Positions 18,150 to 28,810 of a DNA stretch of 34,810 nucleotides are shown here, piece after piece. The notes beneath the pieces were generated by a model, which saw only the letters and a program-made list of their open reading frames with translations, searched no databases and was not told where the DNA came from. Position numbers and translations under genes: made by a program. This stretch comes from Chara braunii (Eukaryota; Streptophyta; Charophyceae; Charales; Characeae), in NCBI GenBank assembly GCA_003427395.1, contig BFEA01000139.1, positions 1,017,602 through 1,052,411 on the forward strand. The letters run 5' to 3'. Every line of letters starts with the position of its first letter. The stretch's first letter is position 1.

Positions 18150-18620
18150 GACCACAATTCGTTTTGAGAACGAGTGTCTCGGTCATCCCTTAGGCCTATG
18201 TATCACAGAACTTGCGAGACCAAGGAGTGCCAAGGATAAAGTCGTACCCAGTCTCCTGCACGTCGAAGTATGCGAAGGCATGGTAGCGCGGAGGCGCCTG
18301 GGTACTATCCGATGGCTGGAGGGTGAGGAAAAAGTGGAGGTCGGGGACTTTCTGATCGAAAAAGCTTTGCATCCTGTTATCTTTGAGGGTAACGGAGATA
18401 GGAGAGTGAGACACGGAGATAGCTAGACAAGCTTCCTCAACCACGGGAAGGTGAACGAAATCCCTCTACGAGTCGGAGTCCCATAAAGCGAGGTACACCG
18501 TCATAGATGTCCCAAGGCGGATATGAATAATGGGGAGCATGCGATGAGGGTCAAAGAGCAGAGCGAGAAGACGATGCAGGATGTTTACGTATCTCGTGAG
18601 TCACTCCTGACGAGCCTGAA
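18150..18620 (-). pseudogene. gypsy aspartic protease, inactive
   Basis: The active-site strand is seen near 18,470-18,485 as DSDS followed by a stop and RDF, at the place of the usual DSGAS box. The catalytic aspartate remains, but the glycine is replaced by aspartate and an in-frame TAG follows. Downstream, VEEACLAISV and YDFILGTPWSRKF (near 18,200-18,230) match the C-terminal strand and ILG-x-x-W signature of retropepsin domains in gypsy elements. The enzyme would have cut the polyprotein; this copy cannot. Confidence 0.8.
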
Positions 18621-18875
18621 GAATGCTCAAATCCAAGATAGATGACACAACATCACTTCGAGTCGCCGTTATAGCGAGTTGTGCGAATAGTGTGACATTC
18701 CGGAAGTCTCGAATGGGAAGGACTAGATGTGGCGCTCTGCTATGGGGCCGACGGTACCTCAACAGACGGCGAGACAAAGGGAACTGTGTCTTTCATGTCC
18801 TGAGGATCCTCTGGTGTGGTAGCCAAAGGGGCAAACCGCAACTCAGTGGTCGAGAAGTCAGCTACGAGCAAGGCC

Positions 18876-20918
18876 TTAACGGTACACTGCACCGTGGCTA
18901 GCTGGATGAGATTGGTCGTACGAGGCTGGGGGAACCTGAGATCGGCGCTGACAAGAAATGTCTGCATAGTGCCGATCGAGGGCAGCATGGTATGGACACC
19001 GTAAGGAGGTGTGTCCATTCTGGCGGCAACGAAGGCAACCACGAAGGGCCTCGAAGGCGGCACTCTCCTCAGGGGATAGGGCCCCGCGAGGAGGGATGAA
19101 ACCCTGTAAGAGGTTCACCTAAGGAACAGCGAATGTGCGGGCACCAGCCTGTGTATGCCGACTATGAGCACGACCCATGGCGGACATCAGGACAGTCTCA
19201 TCATCCAAGTGGTATTGGATGACATCCCGAAGCTCGAGGTCCTCGGGGGCGTCCCCAAGGGTAAAGTGGACCTCTGTCGTAGAGTCGTCATCGTACTCGA
19301 GGGAACTGTAGCGCCGAGAGAATGGCGCTCCAGGCTGAGTTGAGCGGCCGGAGAAAGAGGAACGACCTCGAGTGGTGCCACGTGACTGGGTGGTGGCGGC
19401 GGGTTACGAAGAGGATTGGGCATCAGACAAGGGACTTTGTATCCTCTCGTACTGTCGAGCAGCCTCGTAGGGCTTCTTTGTGGACACATTCTGTTTCTAA
19501 GGCTCTATGGGGTAATCTGGTTGGAGACTGGCGAGGAACCTGTTAGTGTGAAGACTCTCTGGTAGGAGCGTCTCATCGCAAATGAGGCAGGTGTCCTGAA
19601 ACACCCGGATGTGACGCTCAAGGTCTGTCGGTGCAGAGGACCCGGGCCATCGGGTCTGGGTGACCCTATATAAGGCGTCAGCCGCGTCGTGCCTAGCGCC
19701 ACAACGGTCCTGAAGAAAAACAGTGAAGTCCACGAAAGTGGGAGCCTCACTTGTGCGAGTACAATGGGTATAATAGCTCTCCCGTGCGGTGAAAGCGTCA
19801 CCTCTCAATTTAGTTGCAAGCAGAGAGCAATGCAACTCATGACTATTGTTCGTCAGTGTCAGTGCGTGCATGGCTGCCTGCAACCAATGCGACACGTGAA
19901 GTGTGTCATCGTAGTTGGGTTTATGTGACAGGCACACAAGAGGGGAACGGCTGTGTTGACGGCGAGGGGAGAGAGGCTGAGGGGCATGCACTCCGGCGGT
20001 AAAAGTCGGGGCCAGTCCAAGGGTGGTAGTGAGAGCAGGTTGTGGGTCGTAGCCACTGATGAAACGTCCAACAGAGGTGGAGGCAACGGTCGCAGGCAGT
20101 TGTGATGGAGTGGCGAGGTAGGAGGGTAGAGGCGAAGGAGCAGGTCGAGGGAAACGAGCTTGCAAGGAGTATTGAAGGAAGATGAAGGGTGAGCAGTCTA
20201 TAAAGGGTGAGGTTGTCTCAGGGTAAGTATCTTTACCTGGAGTTGAGCCATGGTGGCCCCGAAGATAGCCACTCGCAAGGTGCGGGGGGTCGGAGGTGGA
20301 GGGGTCAGAGAGGGTACCGTGGCAGGGGGAAGTGAGGAGACACGGGGGAGAGGGAGAACTCGAGTCGTAATGCCCCGACTGGTGCAGGGGAGCTGGAAAG
20401 CAGCATCGGGATTGGTAGATGAGCCTGTTTGGCCAGCTATCGGTGTCTGGCGAGCAACGCCTACAACAATCGTCGAAGCGGTAGGAGCGATCGGGGTCAA
20501 TAAAGGTATCGCAATAGTTGGGGTGGTCCGAGCGGCAGCGGCACTCACCACTGCTGAGGATGTGTTGGGCTTGATCCGTGGAGGAGGGGGCACCACCACG
20601 TCTCCATAGCTGGAGTCGTGGGGAACCGGACTAGGAGTCGGTAGGGGATGAAGTGTGGGAGCGGGGGGGGAAACGGTGGGGAAATCCTTTGAGGCCGTCG
20701 ACGTCAAGGGCAAGTGCATTGAGTTGCGTCTGTATGGTTCGTAGCGGATCGAGGTGCGCTTACATTGGTTCGAGGAGGGCCGCGAGGACGGTCTCAAGGT
20801 CCATAGGGGCCTAACCGAGAACGATTGGCTGAATGGGCGTCTGCGAGATGGATAGCGCCGCAACAATCTCCTCGGATGTACTCTCGTCCATGTGTGGTGG
20901 ATGGATGGGAGTAGACAT
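18876..20918 (-). pseudogene. gypsy gag with zinc knuckle, disrupted
   Basis: The most likely start is the ATG at 20,918; the first codons read MSTPIHPPHMDESTSEEI. In-frame TAG and TAA codons follow within ~55 codons, both explicable as CAG and CAA changed by C-to-T. A P/S/T-rich stretch leads to the capsid-like domain (about 20,165-19,497; LHVSHWLQAAMHALTLTN, LHCSLLATKLRGDAF, RVFQDTCLICDETLLPES), which resembles the Retrotrans_gag family. The nucleocapsid knuckle CLRCRQNGHTSLRC lies at 18,996-19,037 and has correct CX2CX4HX4C spacing. Frames change at least twice between these parts. The product would form the particle that packages element RNA. Confidence 0.85.
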
Positions 20919-21324
20919 GACGGGAGGTGAAGAAGGAGGTGGGGAAAGAGATGGGCTGGTGGTGGAAAAAAAGGTCCACCAGTGACAGGAAGGGGATCGC
21001 AGGAGCGGGGTGGGTAGTCATTCCGTGACCAGCAGGTCATTCGTGAGAGAGTGACGCGACGCCGGTCGAGGGGAGAGGATCTGTTCGGGTCCAGGGTGTC
21101 CGACGGGAGGAGGCAGGAAAGGAGGGCGGTTAGGAGAACCCTAGCGATAAAAAAACCATAAAAAAACCCTAACCGTCGTTTGGGAGGTTAGGGTAAAGTA
21201 GCGGCAACCTAATCAAGAAAGAAAAAAATAACAACCATGGAGAAGAGGGAAAAAATAAAAATAAATAGTGAATTTTTTAGATAAAAACAAAAAAAAATTG
21301 AGAAAAAAGAAAAACAAGAAAAAA
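20919..21324. other. No gene seen; 5' flank of gypsy gag, AT-rich at the gap edge
   Basis: This would be the leader or LTR side of the gypsy element on the minus strand. A word related to AACCCTAACC occurs near 21,170. From ~21,220 the sequence becomes A-rich and runs into the gap. A primer-binding site complementary to a tRNA 3' end was looked for and not recognised. Confidence 0.45.
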
Positions 21325-22287
21325 NNNNNNNNNNNNNNNNNNNNNNNNNNNNNNNNNNNNNNNNNNNNNNNNNNNNNNNNNNNNNNNNNNNNNNNNNNNN
21401 NNNNNNNNNNNNNNNNNNNNNNNNNNNNNNNNNNNNNNNNNNNNNNNNNNNNNNNNNNNNNNNNNNNNNNNNNNNNNNNNNNNNNNNNNNNNNNNNNNNN
21501 NNNNNNNNNNNNNNNNNNNNNNNNNNNNNNNNNNNNNNNNNNNNNNNNNNNNNNNNNNNNNNNNNNNNNNNNNNNNNNNNNNNNNNNNNNNNNNNNNNNN
21601 NNNNNNNNNNNNNNNNNNNNNNNNNNNNNNNNNNNNNNNNNNNNNNNNNNNNNNNNNNNNNNNNNNNNNNNNNNNNNNNNNNNNNNNNNNNNNNNNNNNN
21701 NNNNNNNNNNNNNNNNNNNNNNNNNNNNNNNNNNNNNNNNNNNNNNNNNNNNNNNNNNNNNNNNNNNNNNNNNNNNNNNNNNNNNNNNNNNNNNNNNNNN
21801 NNNNNNNNNNNNNNNNNNNNNNNNNNNNNNNNNNNNNNNNNNNNNNNNNNNNNNNNNNNNNNNNNNNNNNNNNNNNNNNNNNNNNNNNNNNNNNNNNNNN
21901 NNNNNNNNNNNNNNNNNNNNNNNNNNNNNNNNNNNNNNNNNNNNNNNNNNNNNNNNNNNNNNNNNNNNNNNNNNNNNNNNNNNNNNNNNNNNNNNNNNNN
22001 NNNNNNNNNNNNNNNNNNNNNNNNNNNNNNNNNNNNNNNNNNNNNNNNNNNNNNNNNNNNNNNNNNNNNNNNNNNNNNNNNNNNNNNNNNNNNNNNNNNN
22101 NNNNNNNNNNNNNNNNNNNNNNNNNNNNNNNNNNNNNNNNNNNNNNNNNNNNNNNNNNNNNNNNNNNNNNNNNNNNNNNNNNNNNNNNNNNNNNNNNNNN
22201 NNNNNNNNNNNNNNNNNNNNNNNNNNNNNNNNNNNNNNNNNNNNNNNNNNNNNNNNNNNNNNNNNNNNNNNNNNNNNNNNNNNNNNN
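21325..22287. other. Assembly gap (963 N)
   Basis: A continuous run of undetermined bases. It probably hides part of the gypsy 5' LTR or its border. ORFs that span it are artefacts. Confidence 0.99.
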
Positions 22288-22592
22288 GTTGGCAGGAACT
22301 TACCTGCTTTGCACTCTGTAGTTCAGGCAGCAGAGCACGTGTCTTGCAGCAAATCAACCAGCACATTTAACTACCAGACATGCAAAGTTGCAAACAGTGC
22401 AAAGTAGGCACAAAACTAAAGAAACAGAGAATTTTTTTTTTTAAAAAGGATGATTAACTTTGGACTTTGAACTTTGGATTTAGTAATTTAACTTTTAAGT
22501 TCATAACTTCATATATAGCTTAAAACTTAAAAGTTCGAACTTTGCAGTCCAATTCAAAACGTCAGAGTCTTCAGACTGGCAGCATTGTCAGT

Positions 22593-22593
<1 letters not shown>

Positions 22594-22627
<34 letters not shown>
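22594..22627. repeat. (CT)n microsatellite
   Basis: About 34 bp of CT dinucleotides, preceded by a small AGTCT/AGACT hairpin. Confidence 0.9.
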
Positions 22628-22628
<1 letters not shown>

Positions 22629-23144
22629 CAACGGGCAGCAGCGGTGGGCGCCACGTCAAAACAGTCGCTTTGAAATTGCTCGGGCTTGTGCGAACCCGCC
22701 ACCTCAAACACCTGCAGGGACCGGACACCGGACACCGAACTGTCTGGAACCCGGTCCGGACGTCCAGGCGCTTACCATGATAAAAAAATTATAAAACGAA
22801 TTAAGCATCCCCCTCCAGACCCCTTTATTCCCTACCTAACTCCTTTGAACCCTTCCATGCCCTATCAAGTTATTTATGAAATAGAAATGTAGTTCTATTA
22901 TGTTTTGCATGCGCAATATCACTTTTTTTTTTTTTTTTTGCTTTTTTTTTGCCATTTTTTTAATCATCTGGGTTTTTGGATAATCCTAACCCCCGATAAT
23001 CCGGCCAGATAATCCGACCAGATTATCCGGCCAGATAAGTCGTGCTACCTAGGAAATAACTAAGTCCTAAGTTCCTAACAAGATATAAAGGTACCGCAAC
23101 AAATTTCAAATTTCAGAATAAATAAAATAAAAATAAAATTAATC
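22628..23144. other. No gene seen; short repeats only
   Basis: Contains a doubled GGACACC word near 22,720, A- and T-runs, and a 13-bp tandem repeat at 22,995-23,037. Reading frames stay below 70 codons. Confidence 0.5.
22995..23037. repeat. 13-bp tandem repeat, GATAATCCGGCCA
   Basis: Three adjacent copies (GATAATCCGGCCA, GATAATCCGACCA, GATTATCCGGCCA) are followed by a partial GATAA. A related GGATAATCC lies just upstream. Confidence 0.85.
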
Positions 23145-23458
23145 AAAAAATGAGAAAAGAAGTAAGGAATAAGATAATTCGAGTTTTTGGAGAAAAAACA
23201 TAAATTTAAATGAAAAAGAAAGACAAAAGAAGAAAAACAAAAAAAATCGAAGTTGGGGGCGGGGGAATAAAAAAATGATGAAGAAAGAGAGAAATAAGTG
23301 TAAGAAAGAGAAAAAGATTGAAGTGGAAGGTGAGCAGATGATGGGGTTGTAGTTGGGGGAGGGAAGGGGGAGAGGAGGGTGAGAGAATGGGAGAGAAAGG
23401 GATGGGAAAGGTGGAGAAGAGAAGGAAAGATTAGTGGAAGAGAGTGAGTAAAAAAATG
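23145..23458. other. Purine-rich strand-asymmetric tract with G-quadruplex motif
   Basis: About 300 bp of almost pure A and G on the plus strand. Four G-runs at 23,355-23,379 (5, 3, 5 and 3 Gs with loops of 1-6 nt) meet the usual quadruplex pattern. The 137-codon minus-strand ORF over this tract is low-complexity (F, S, L, P) and is not called as a gene. The tract ends ten bases before block A. Confidence 0.75.
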
Positions 23459-23505
23459 AACCTCCAGATGATTACCCCTTATACCCATCTTACATATGGC
23501 ATAAC

Positions 23506-24264
23506 GCTAAGCCATTCAGCTGAGAAAAAATGCCTAGCATGCCTTAAGTTATGCACGAACAGATTGAATAACTACTTCTCTCTACCTTGGGCGTGTGACT
23601 AGACCATTCAACTTAGAAATCATGCCTAGTCACCCTTAACTGTTTAAATATTCAAAATTTAGTAACTTTTTTGACTTGTCTTCAAAATATGGGCAGGGGA
23701 TTGAGTCATTCATCTTATGCAAAATGCTCAGCTTGTCCAGATTACTTCCAATTATACTATGAACTTTCTCTCTTTTCTTAATGATATGGGTTAAGTTGAA
23801 CCATTCGACTTGGAAATAATGCCATGTTGTCTGCTCATATACAAATATAAATAGAATATCTTCAATTATACTCGTTTTTACTTAGTGGGTTGTTTTAGGC
23901 TAAGCCATTCAACTTGGAAACAATGTGTAACCTTACGCCACAATCCTCCCTCGAAATGAAACAAAAGACTGAACCATTCGGCTTAGAAACAACGTTCAAC
24001 CTATCCTAATTCACTGAAAAGCATGAAGTTGGATCATTCGACTTTGAAACAATACCCAACTTTAGTGAGGAACCTCAAAAGAAACAGATGGATGAAGCCA
24101 TTCACCTTGAAAACAATGCTTGGTCTCGAAAATCAGTCAGGCAAACCCTCTTAAAAATAAACACAACAACCAGGTCATTCAACTTAGAAACAATGACTGA
24201 TCTTTTATAAAACAACCAATAAGCATAGCACTGGGTCATTCAACTTAGAAACAATGCCTAGCCT
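23506..24264. repeat. Stem-loop array A (10 units)
   Basis: Ten units, 60-104 bp apart, carry the core CATTCAACTTAGAAACAATG or close variants (cores begin near 23,513; 23,605; 23,707; 23,802; 23,906; 23,975; 24,035; 24,099; 24,176; 24,237). The core folds on itself (CATT with AATG, TTC with GAA). The bases outside it differ between units but often pair: GTGACTAG/CTAGTCAC at unit 2, TGAAC/GTTCA at unit 6, AAGTTGG/CCAACTT at unit 7, CTGGG/CCTAG at unit 10. Unit 4 shows little outer pairing. The sequence between units is not conserved by eye. Confidence 0.8.
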
Positions 24265-25393
24265 TTGAGACCCGGTCAGACGCATGCAAAACCACCTTCC
24301 CCTAATTCATCCTTTAATCCGATTTCGGTTATAAAAACAAAAAAAAAGAAATGTACGCATACGTTCCTTCCAATTAATCTGATTAAGTACTGGAAAAAAA
24401 ATAAATTCATAAGGGAACACATGCATATTTTTCAATCAAACTTAGAGAGACGTAATCATAAGGGTATAGTGGGTTCACATACGCAGAAGAAGGTATACCT
24501 GATTGTTCTCTGCGTCTAAAATTTTGCCTAGATTCCGGCAAAGCTCCTGCAATCAGTGGGGCAAACCTCTCATAGACACCTTGACATTGATTATAAGTTT
24601 CAATCTCGTTTGTCGCCTTCCTCTCTGAACCAACAGAGTAGACCGAGAGTAAGAAGGGCAGAGGGGGAAGTTTTTAGTCTCTCAGCTGAAAGAGGGGTGC
24701 TCTCAGACTCGCGTGACAGGACCTTCACACCTCGATACGCCTGAGAGCCCGCAATGGCGACCAAGAACACATTAGGAAGGACTCAACTACGACCAGTAAC
24801 AGTTCCCTGGCGGACCTTCAAGTTACGGCAATCAACCCCAGCCTCAAGCCAACCTGGTCACTCCTTCTGTTTGTAAGGTCGTTCTCTCCGATTACAGCTA
24901 GCTCAGTGTTGTAGCAGCAACACGTAACACCTCAACAAGTATATAAGAAGCCACTAGTTTTCGTGGGTAGCAACATCGGAGTGTAGGCAGATGTAAGTTT
25001 CATAGACCACAGTCAGAATCAGGTACGCGCCTTCTCACTCAACCCCCTACAGTAGATCGTAGGAGTTATAGTTGACAGTAAGAGAGAAAATTAGCAAGCA
25101 TCCAAAGACAGCAGCAACATCTCCTAAGGGACAACTACAACTGCATTTTGAGAAATGGCGTGAGCAGTATCGCATAGAGTGCAATAATAGCAGCCTAAAA
25201 ATTAACAGCAGCTACAGTTGGACTCAACTTTGTGGCATTTCCGATGTCGGTGTCGCTATGAACCTCTATTCCTGCTTATGCCTAGCTCACCCTTCCACCG
25301 TATCTGGTTAACCTTCCTGTCGAGTACATAAAGTCCTTAGCAATCCCAACTTGGAAATATCTCCACGCACAAAACTACCACGAGCGGTAGAGT

Positions 25394-25520
25394 TTGACGG
25401 CGAGCACGTGTAGCAATGCGATCATCGGCGAGCCCCCAACAAAGACCACGAGTAGCAACGCAATTACTTCAGGCAATAGCGTAATTACGAGCAGCAGCGC
25501 GATTACCATGGCAAACAACA
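25394..25520. repeat. Short tandem repeat, ACGAGTAGCAACGCAATTAC type
   Basis: Three imperfect copies lie within block A: CGTGTAGCAATGCGATCATC, ACGAGTAGCAACGCAATTAC and ACGAGCAGCAGCGCGATTAC. They create a 100-codon S/T/N-rich ORF that is not supported as a gene. Confidence 0.65.
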
Positions 25521-26925
25521 CGACGATCTCGATGGACAAAAATGGCTCCGAGATTGTGAAGACGAGTCGCATTCTGACCGCATACAGTCGCCCATCACAT
25601 GTGCAAAGCAAGAACGAATATTATGATAGAACGTGGAGATATACTTCGCCTTTCAACCCTGCGTGTAGAGAGATAGAAAGAAATTACTCCCTCTGATAAG
25701 ACATGCAAAACCGAAATGAATTGTCCTCTAGAACGCATGAAGAGACGCCTCTATAACCAAACCTCCCTTATGGTGCAGCCTTTAGCACAAAACCCCGCCA
25801 AACCGCTTGCTTATAGGCAGAACCAACATCAACATCATATTCGCATCGCCTAGAAACCTCAATCTATCATTTTATTTTGCCCGATTCTATAGAGAATCAG
25901 ACGAGATATCAAATTTATGCTCCTGCCATACCCACTTCCCGTCAGCTTCACGCAACACTTCCTCCACTAACTCCAATTTTACTAATTTTTACTAATTTTA
26001 ACTTCATAATCGGGGTCGCCGGCCCCAAAACCCCTACCCACAACTTCTTCCCTCTTCGTTCTTACTCAGATAGGAGCGGGGTTTGACAATCTCCTCTGCC
26101 ATAGTTGCTTTTCTCCCCAGCTCCTCGTGCATCCGTCACGATTTCGTGACCAGATTCAACTTTCCTCCCTTTTTCACTCGTTGTCTGTCACTTGTTTCCT
26201 CCTACTTCATCCCTAAATGTACCAGGCGTGATTTCGCATTTAGATACATCTTGTCCTCTGCCCTTCCCTCACTGCCTTTGTATTCCCTTTCTTATCGATA
26301 TGCACCCCCATCCAGACACTGCGAAAAACGCTGATTGATATAGTCAGTCGGACGGTGGTCATGAAAGTCGAAATCCGCTAAGAGTGTGTAGCAACTCACC
26401 TACCGATATCAGTCAGCCCCAAAATCGGATGGCGCTGAAGCGTGCAACCTATGGTCAGCCGTCGTGGATATTTCGAAGTTGCGCCGAGCAGGAGGGCGTG
26501 CGGCCTACTACGAAGCTTGCAGCGTGAGCCTTGGTGAAGTGGGTTTTGGTGCCGATCTTAGTGGTAGTAACAAATATTCAAGTGGGAACTTTGAGAACCG
26601 AAGTGAAGAGGGGTTCCAAGTGAACAACCGCGCACTGCGGCCTCCTCCTAGTGCCCGCTGACCCTCTCCCCGCCTAGGCATAGTTCACCATCTTGCGGGT
26701 CCCAATGGGCATGCCAAAACTCAAACCTCTCCCAACAGATTCTGGTTGGCGGACGGTGCGCCCACAAAAGGTTTCCGTCACTCAGGTCTCTTTCGTGGGC
26801 TAAATCACCTACCGGCTCGCATGCACGCTGAACACCTCGGCCCGTGTTCTCAAGTCGGATAGGATAGAAGAATTTCATCAGCACCCGAACACGCAATAAC
26901 CTGCATTCCAATTTGAACGGATGCC

Positions 26926-28810
26926 CCGAAGGATGAACGACAGTCCCTTAGTCGGACCGTGCGAGACTAGATCTGAGATCGGATCTCAATCTCAACAGTT
27001 CATGGGTGCACCGGTTGAACTAGGTCTGTTGGCTCCATGCCGGTGTCGAGCGCATCGGTCCGGCACCACACAAGCAAGACGGGACCCTCCCGGCCGTGTC
27101 ACCAGGAGTTGGTCTGATCCTCGTCACGAAATACACATGGAGCTTCCGCAAGCCACTTCGGTTGAGTGCGTCAGCCATACCTCTCACGAACCCCTACGAC
27201 AGGATAGGGCATACGCGAGGTACGACTTACCTCCACCTTACGGGAGTTGTCACCTCCCTTCGGTGTGCGTATCCCCGCCGAGCTACCGGTCCACAGTACG
27301 AAAGCTAATCAGCTACAATCGCAGAGGTGGACCAGCCGAAGGCGTTTCTGGTTAGCTGTAGCATAGGGGGTACGCGCGGTTTTATGTCTCTATTTGGACC
27401 CGCACACGAACCGACGCCTGGGGGGGCTAAGGTCCCAAGCGTGACCCGTCGTCAGTCGACTAGGACGCTTCCCACACACCACGCGTACACCACTCTAAGA
27501 ACATAAAAATTAAAACACACACAGACACGCACAAAACGACACAAACAAAACAACGTACACAATCCTAGTCCCTTCAGTATCTATCCCATAACTTTTCGAC
27601 GCGAAAATCGGATAGGCGACGTGCACGAGACTTAGTATACAACCGTGCGGACGCAGGGCTTTCCCATATCGACTAGCCATGCATGGATTTGCAAGTAGTC
27701 GCAGTGATGGCATACTATGTAGTGCCCATAATCAAGCGGTCCCTCGTGGGCTCGAGTACCGCTAATGACACTCAAGTGTCAAACTCGAAGTATCGTGAGG
27801 GTCTACCCCTTCACGATATTGCATGGTTGAAGGAACAGCCGTGCGGCCTCCGCGGCGTTTCCGACCTTTAGGCTGAGTGTCCCGGTAGGCAAGGCAAATA
27901 GGCTCTGCGCAAGGGGTGATCCCTTCCAAATAGAGTCTATGACCTAGGATGTCATGGACAAGGACCTTGAATCCAGGCCCAGGACTAACGTCCGACTGAG
28001 AAATCTCTTTAAGAAGCATACAACAATAAAAGGTGGTTCCCTTCCTTTCTTAATCTCAACCCCACTTAAACCCTTAAGTGTGGGTCCTTCATGCCACGCG
28101 AACACCCAAACCTGGGTATGTACATATATATATACAAAGGGGGAATAAGTATGAGACGATAACTTCTCACAATCACAGTGGGATTCCTCACAGCCATATA
28201 TATGTGTGTGATCGCAGGCATTCAAATCCAACGTCCGAACCACGGAACATACCTGCAATCACATCAAAGAGTTAACCAAAAAAATCCATACACTACACGA
28301 AGTCAACTTCAATCATTCTCTATACTCATACCCCTTGCTTTAATCATGCAAGCCCCAGTCTTTGTCCAACCTTCCATAATTAAATACTCAGTACCTTTGT
28401 TAAATGGTCATTCAATAAAAGTCCGGGTGAAAACCTTAATAAAACAATAGAAACCATCGGGGCTAAAACCTTTTAGGTTGAGTATTGAGGGTAAATTGGA
28501 GTTGAGTCGTAGACCAACGAATCGGCAACCGACCTGTTATCTGTGATAACATAAGATGATCCTCGTAGGATCAAACTGAAACAAATTCAGGTCCTGAATC
28601 AAATGATCAAGATGACATATAACACAGGACAGTCCAATACCAGGCTAAATTTATAAGTGTATGGAGAATAAAGCTCCATATCACAATCTCACTCAACATC
28701 GTTCTCGATTAACTAAATTCAAATTTGTCCTTAAGCAGGCATCTAAGAAAAAGGTAGGTCCTGGTCGGATCTCCTCTATATAGGGTGGATCTCCAAAATT
28801 CGACACCTGT
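26926..28810. other. No gene seen; spacer dense in short perfect hairpins
   Basis: Between block A and the 125-bp repeat no ORF exceeds 144 codons or shows a motif. Perfect short inverted repeats are frequent: GAGATC/GATCTC near 26,977; TGACACT/AGTGTCA near 27,768; TATCGTGA/TCACGATA near 27,793; CACTTAA/TTAAGTG near 28,063; GTTATC/GATAAC near 28,537; TGATCC/GGATCA near 28,558; ATTCAGG/CCTGAAT near 28,586; TATGGAG/CTCCATA near 28,660. Loops are 1-12 nt. Confidence 0.55.

Larger units (their letters stand above)
14912..20918 (-). mobile_element. Ty3/gypsy chromovirus LTR retrotransposon, heavily decayed coding region
   Basis: On the minus strand the order is gag with zinc knuckle, aspartic protease, RT, RNase H, integrase and chromodomain, which is that of Ty3/gypsy chromoviruses. 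Every domain is interrupted by stops or frame changes, and most of the integrase catalytic core is missing. LTRs, primer-binding site and polypurine tract were not recognised: the 5' side runs into AT-rich sequence and the assembly gap, while the 3' side is interrupted by the DNA transposon. Chromoviruses are common in plants and fungi, and the chromodomain is thought to steer integration to heterochromatin. Confidence 0.93.
23468..26925. repeat. Block A: first copy of a ~3.5-kb diverged duplication
   Basis: Block A starts TGATTACCCCTTATACCCA, and block B (29,638) starts TGATTTACCCATTTATACCC. The copies then share, in the same order, a stem-loop array, a CTCC-GCAATC-GTGGG stretch (24,545; 30,690), CCGCCTTCCTCTC (24,616; 30,760), CGCCTGAG-G-CCCGCAATGGCG (24,738; 30,880), and GGGCATGCC-AA-C followed by CTCGGCCCGT (26,705-26,850; 33,070-33,215). 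Similarity is obvious but incomplete, so the duplication is old. There is no coding content. It could be an old pair of very long LTRs, two copies of a non-coding element, or a segmental duplication. Confidence 0.8.

Noticed and set aside
20198-21040. 280-codon P/S/T-rich minus-strand ORF as the gag start
   Set aside because: A different frame beginning at 20,918 reads as a more natural gag N-terminus with point-mutation stops; the long ORF is probably its shadow.
21209-22407. ORFs of ~380 codons on both strands
   Set aside because: They consist almost entirely of the N gap; only short unrelated ends are real sequence.
23075-23488. 137-codon minus-strand ORF rich in F, S, L and P
   Set aside because: It is the translation of the purine-rich tract, with no motif.
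23506-24264. Resemblance of the stem-loop array to a CRISPR array
   Set aside because: Unit spacing is uneven (60-104 bp), the repeats are imperfect, stems vary with the unit, and the context is clearly eukaryotic.
26921-27355. 144-codon plus-strand ORF
   Set aside because: No start context, domain or low-complexity signature of a real protein, and it overlaps hairpin-rich repeat sequence; chance ORF.
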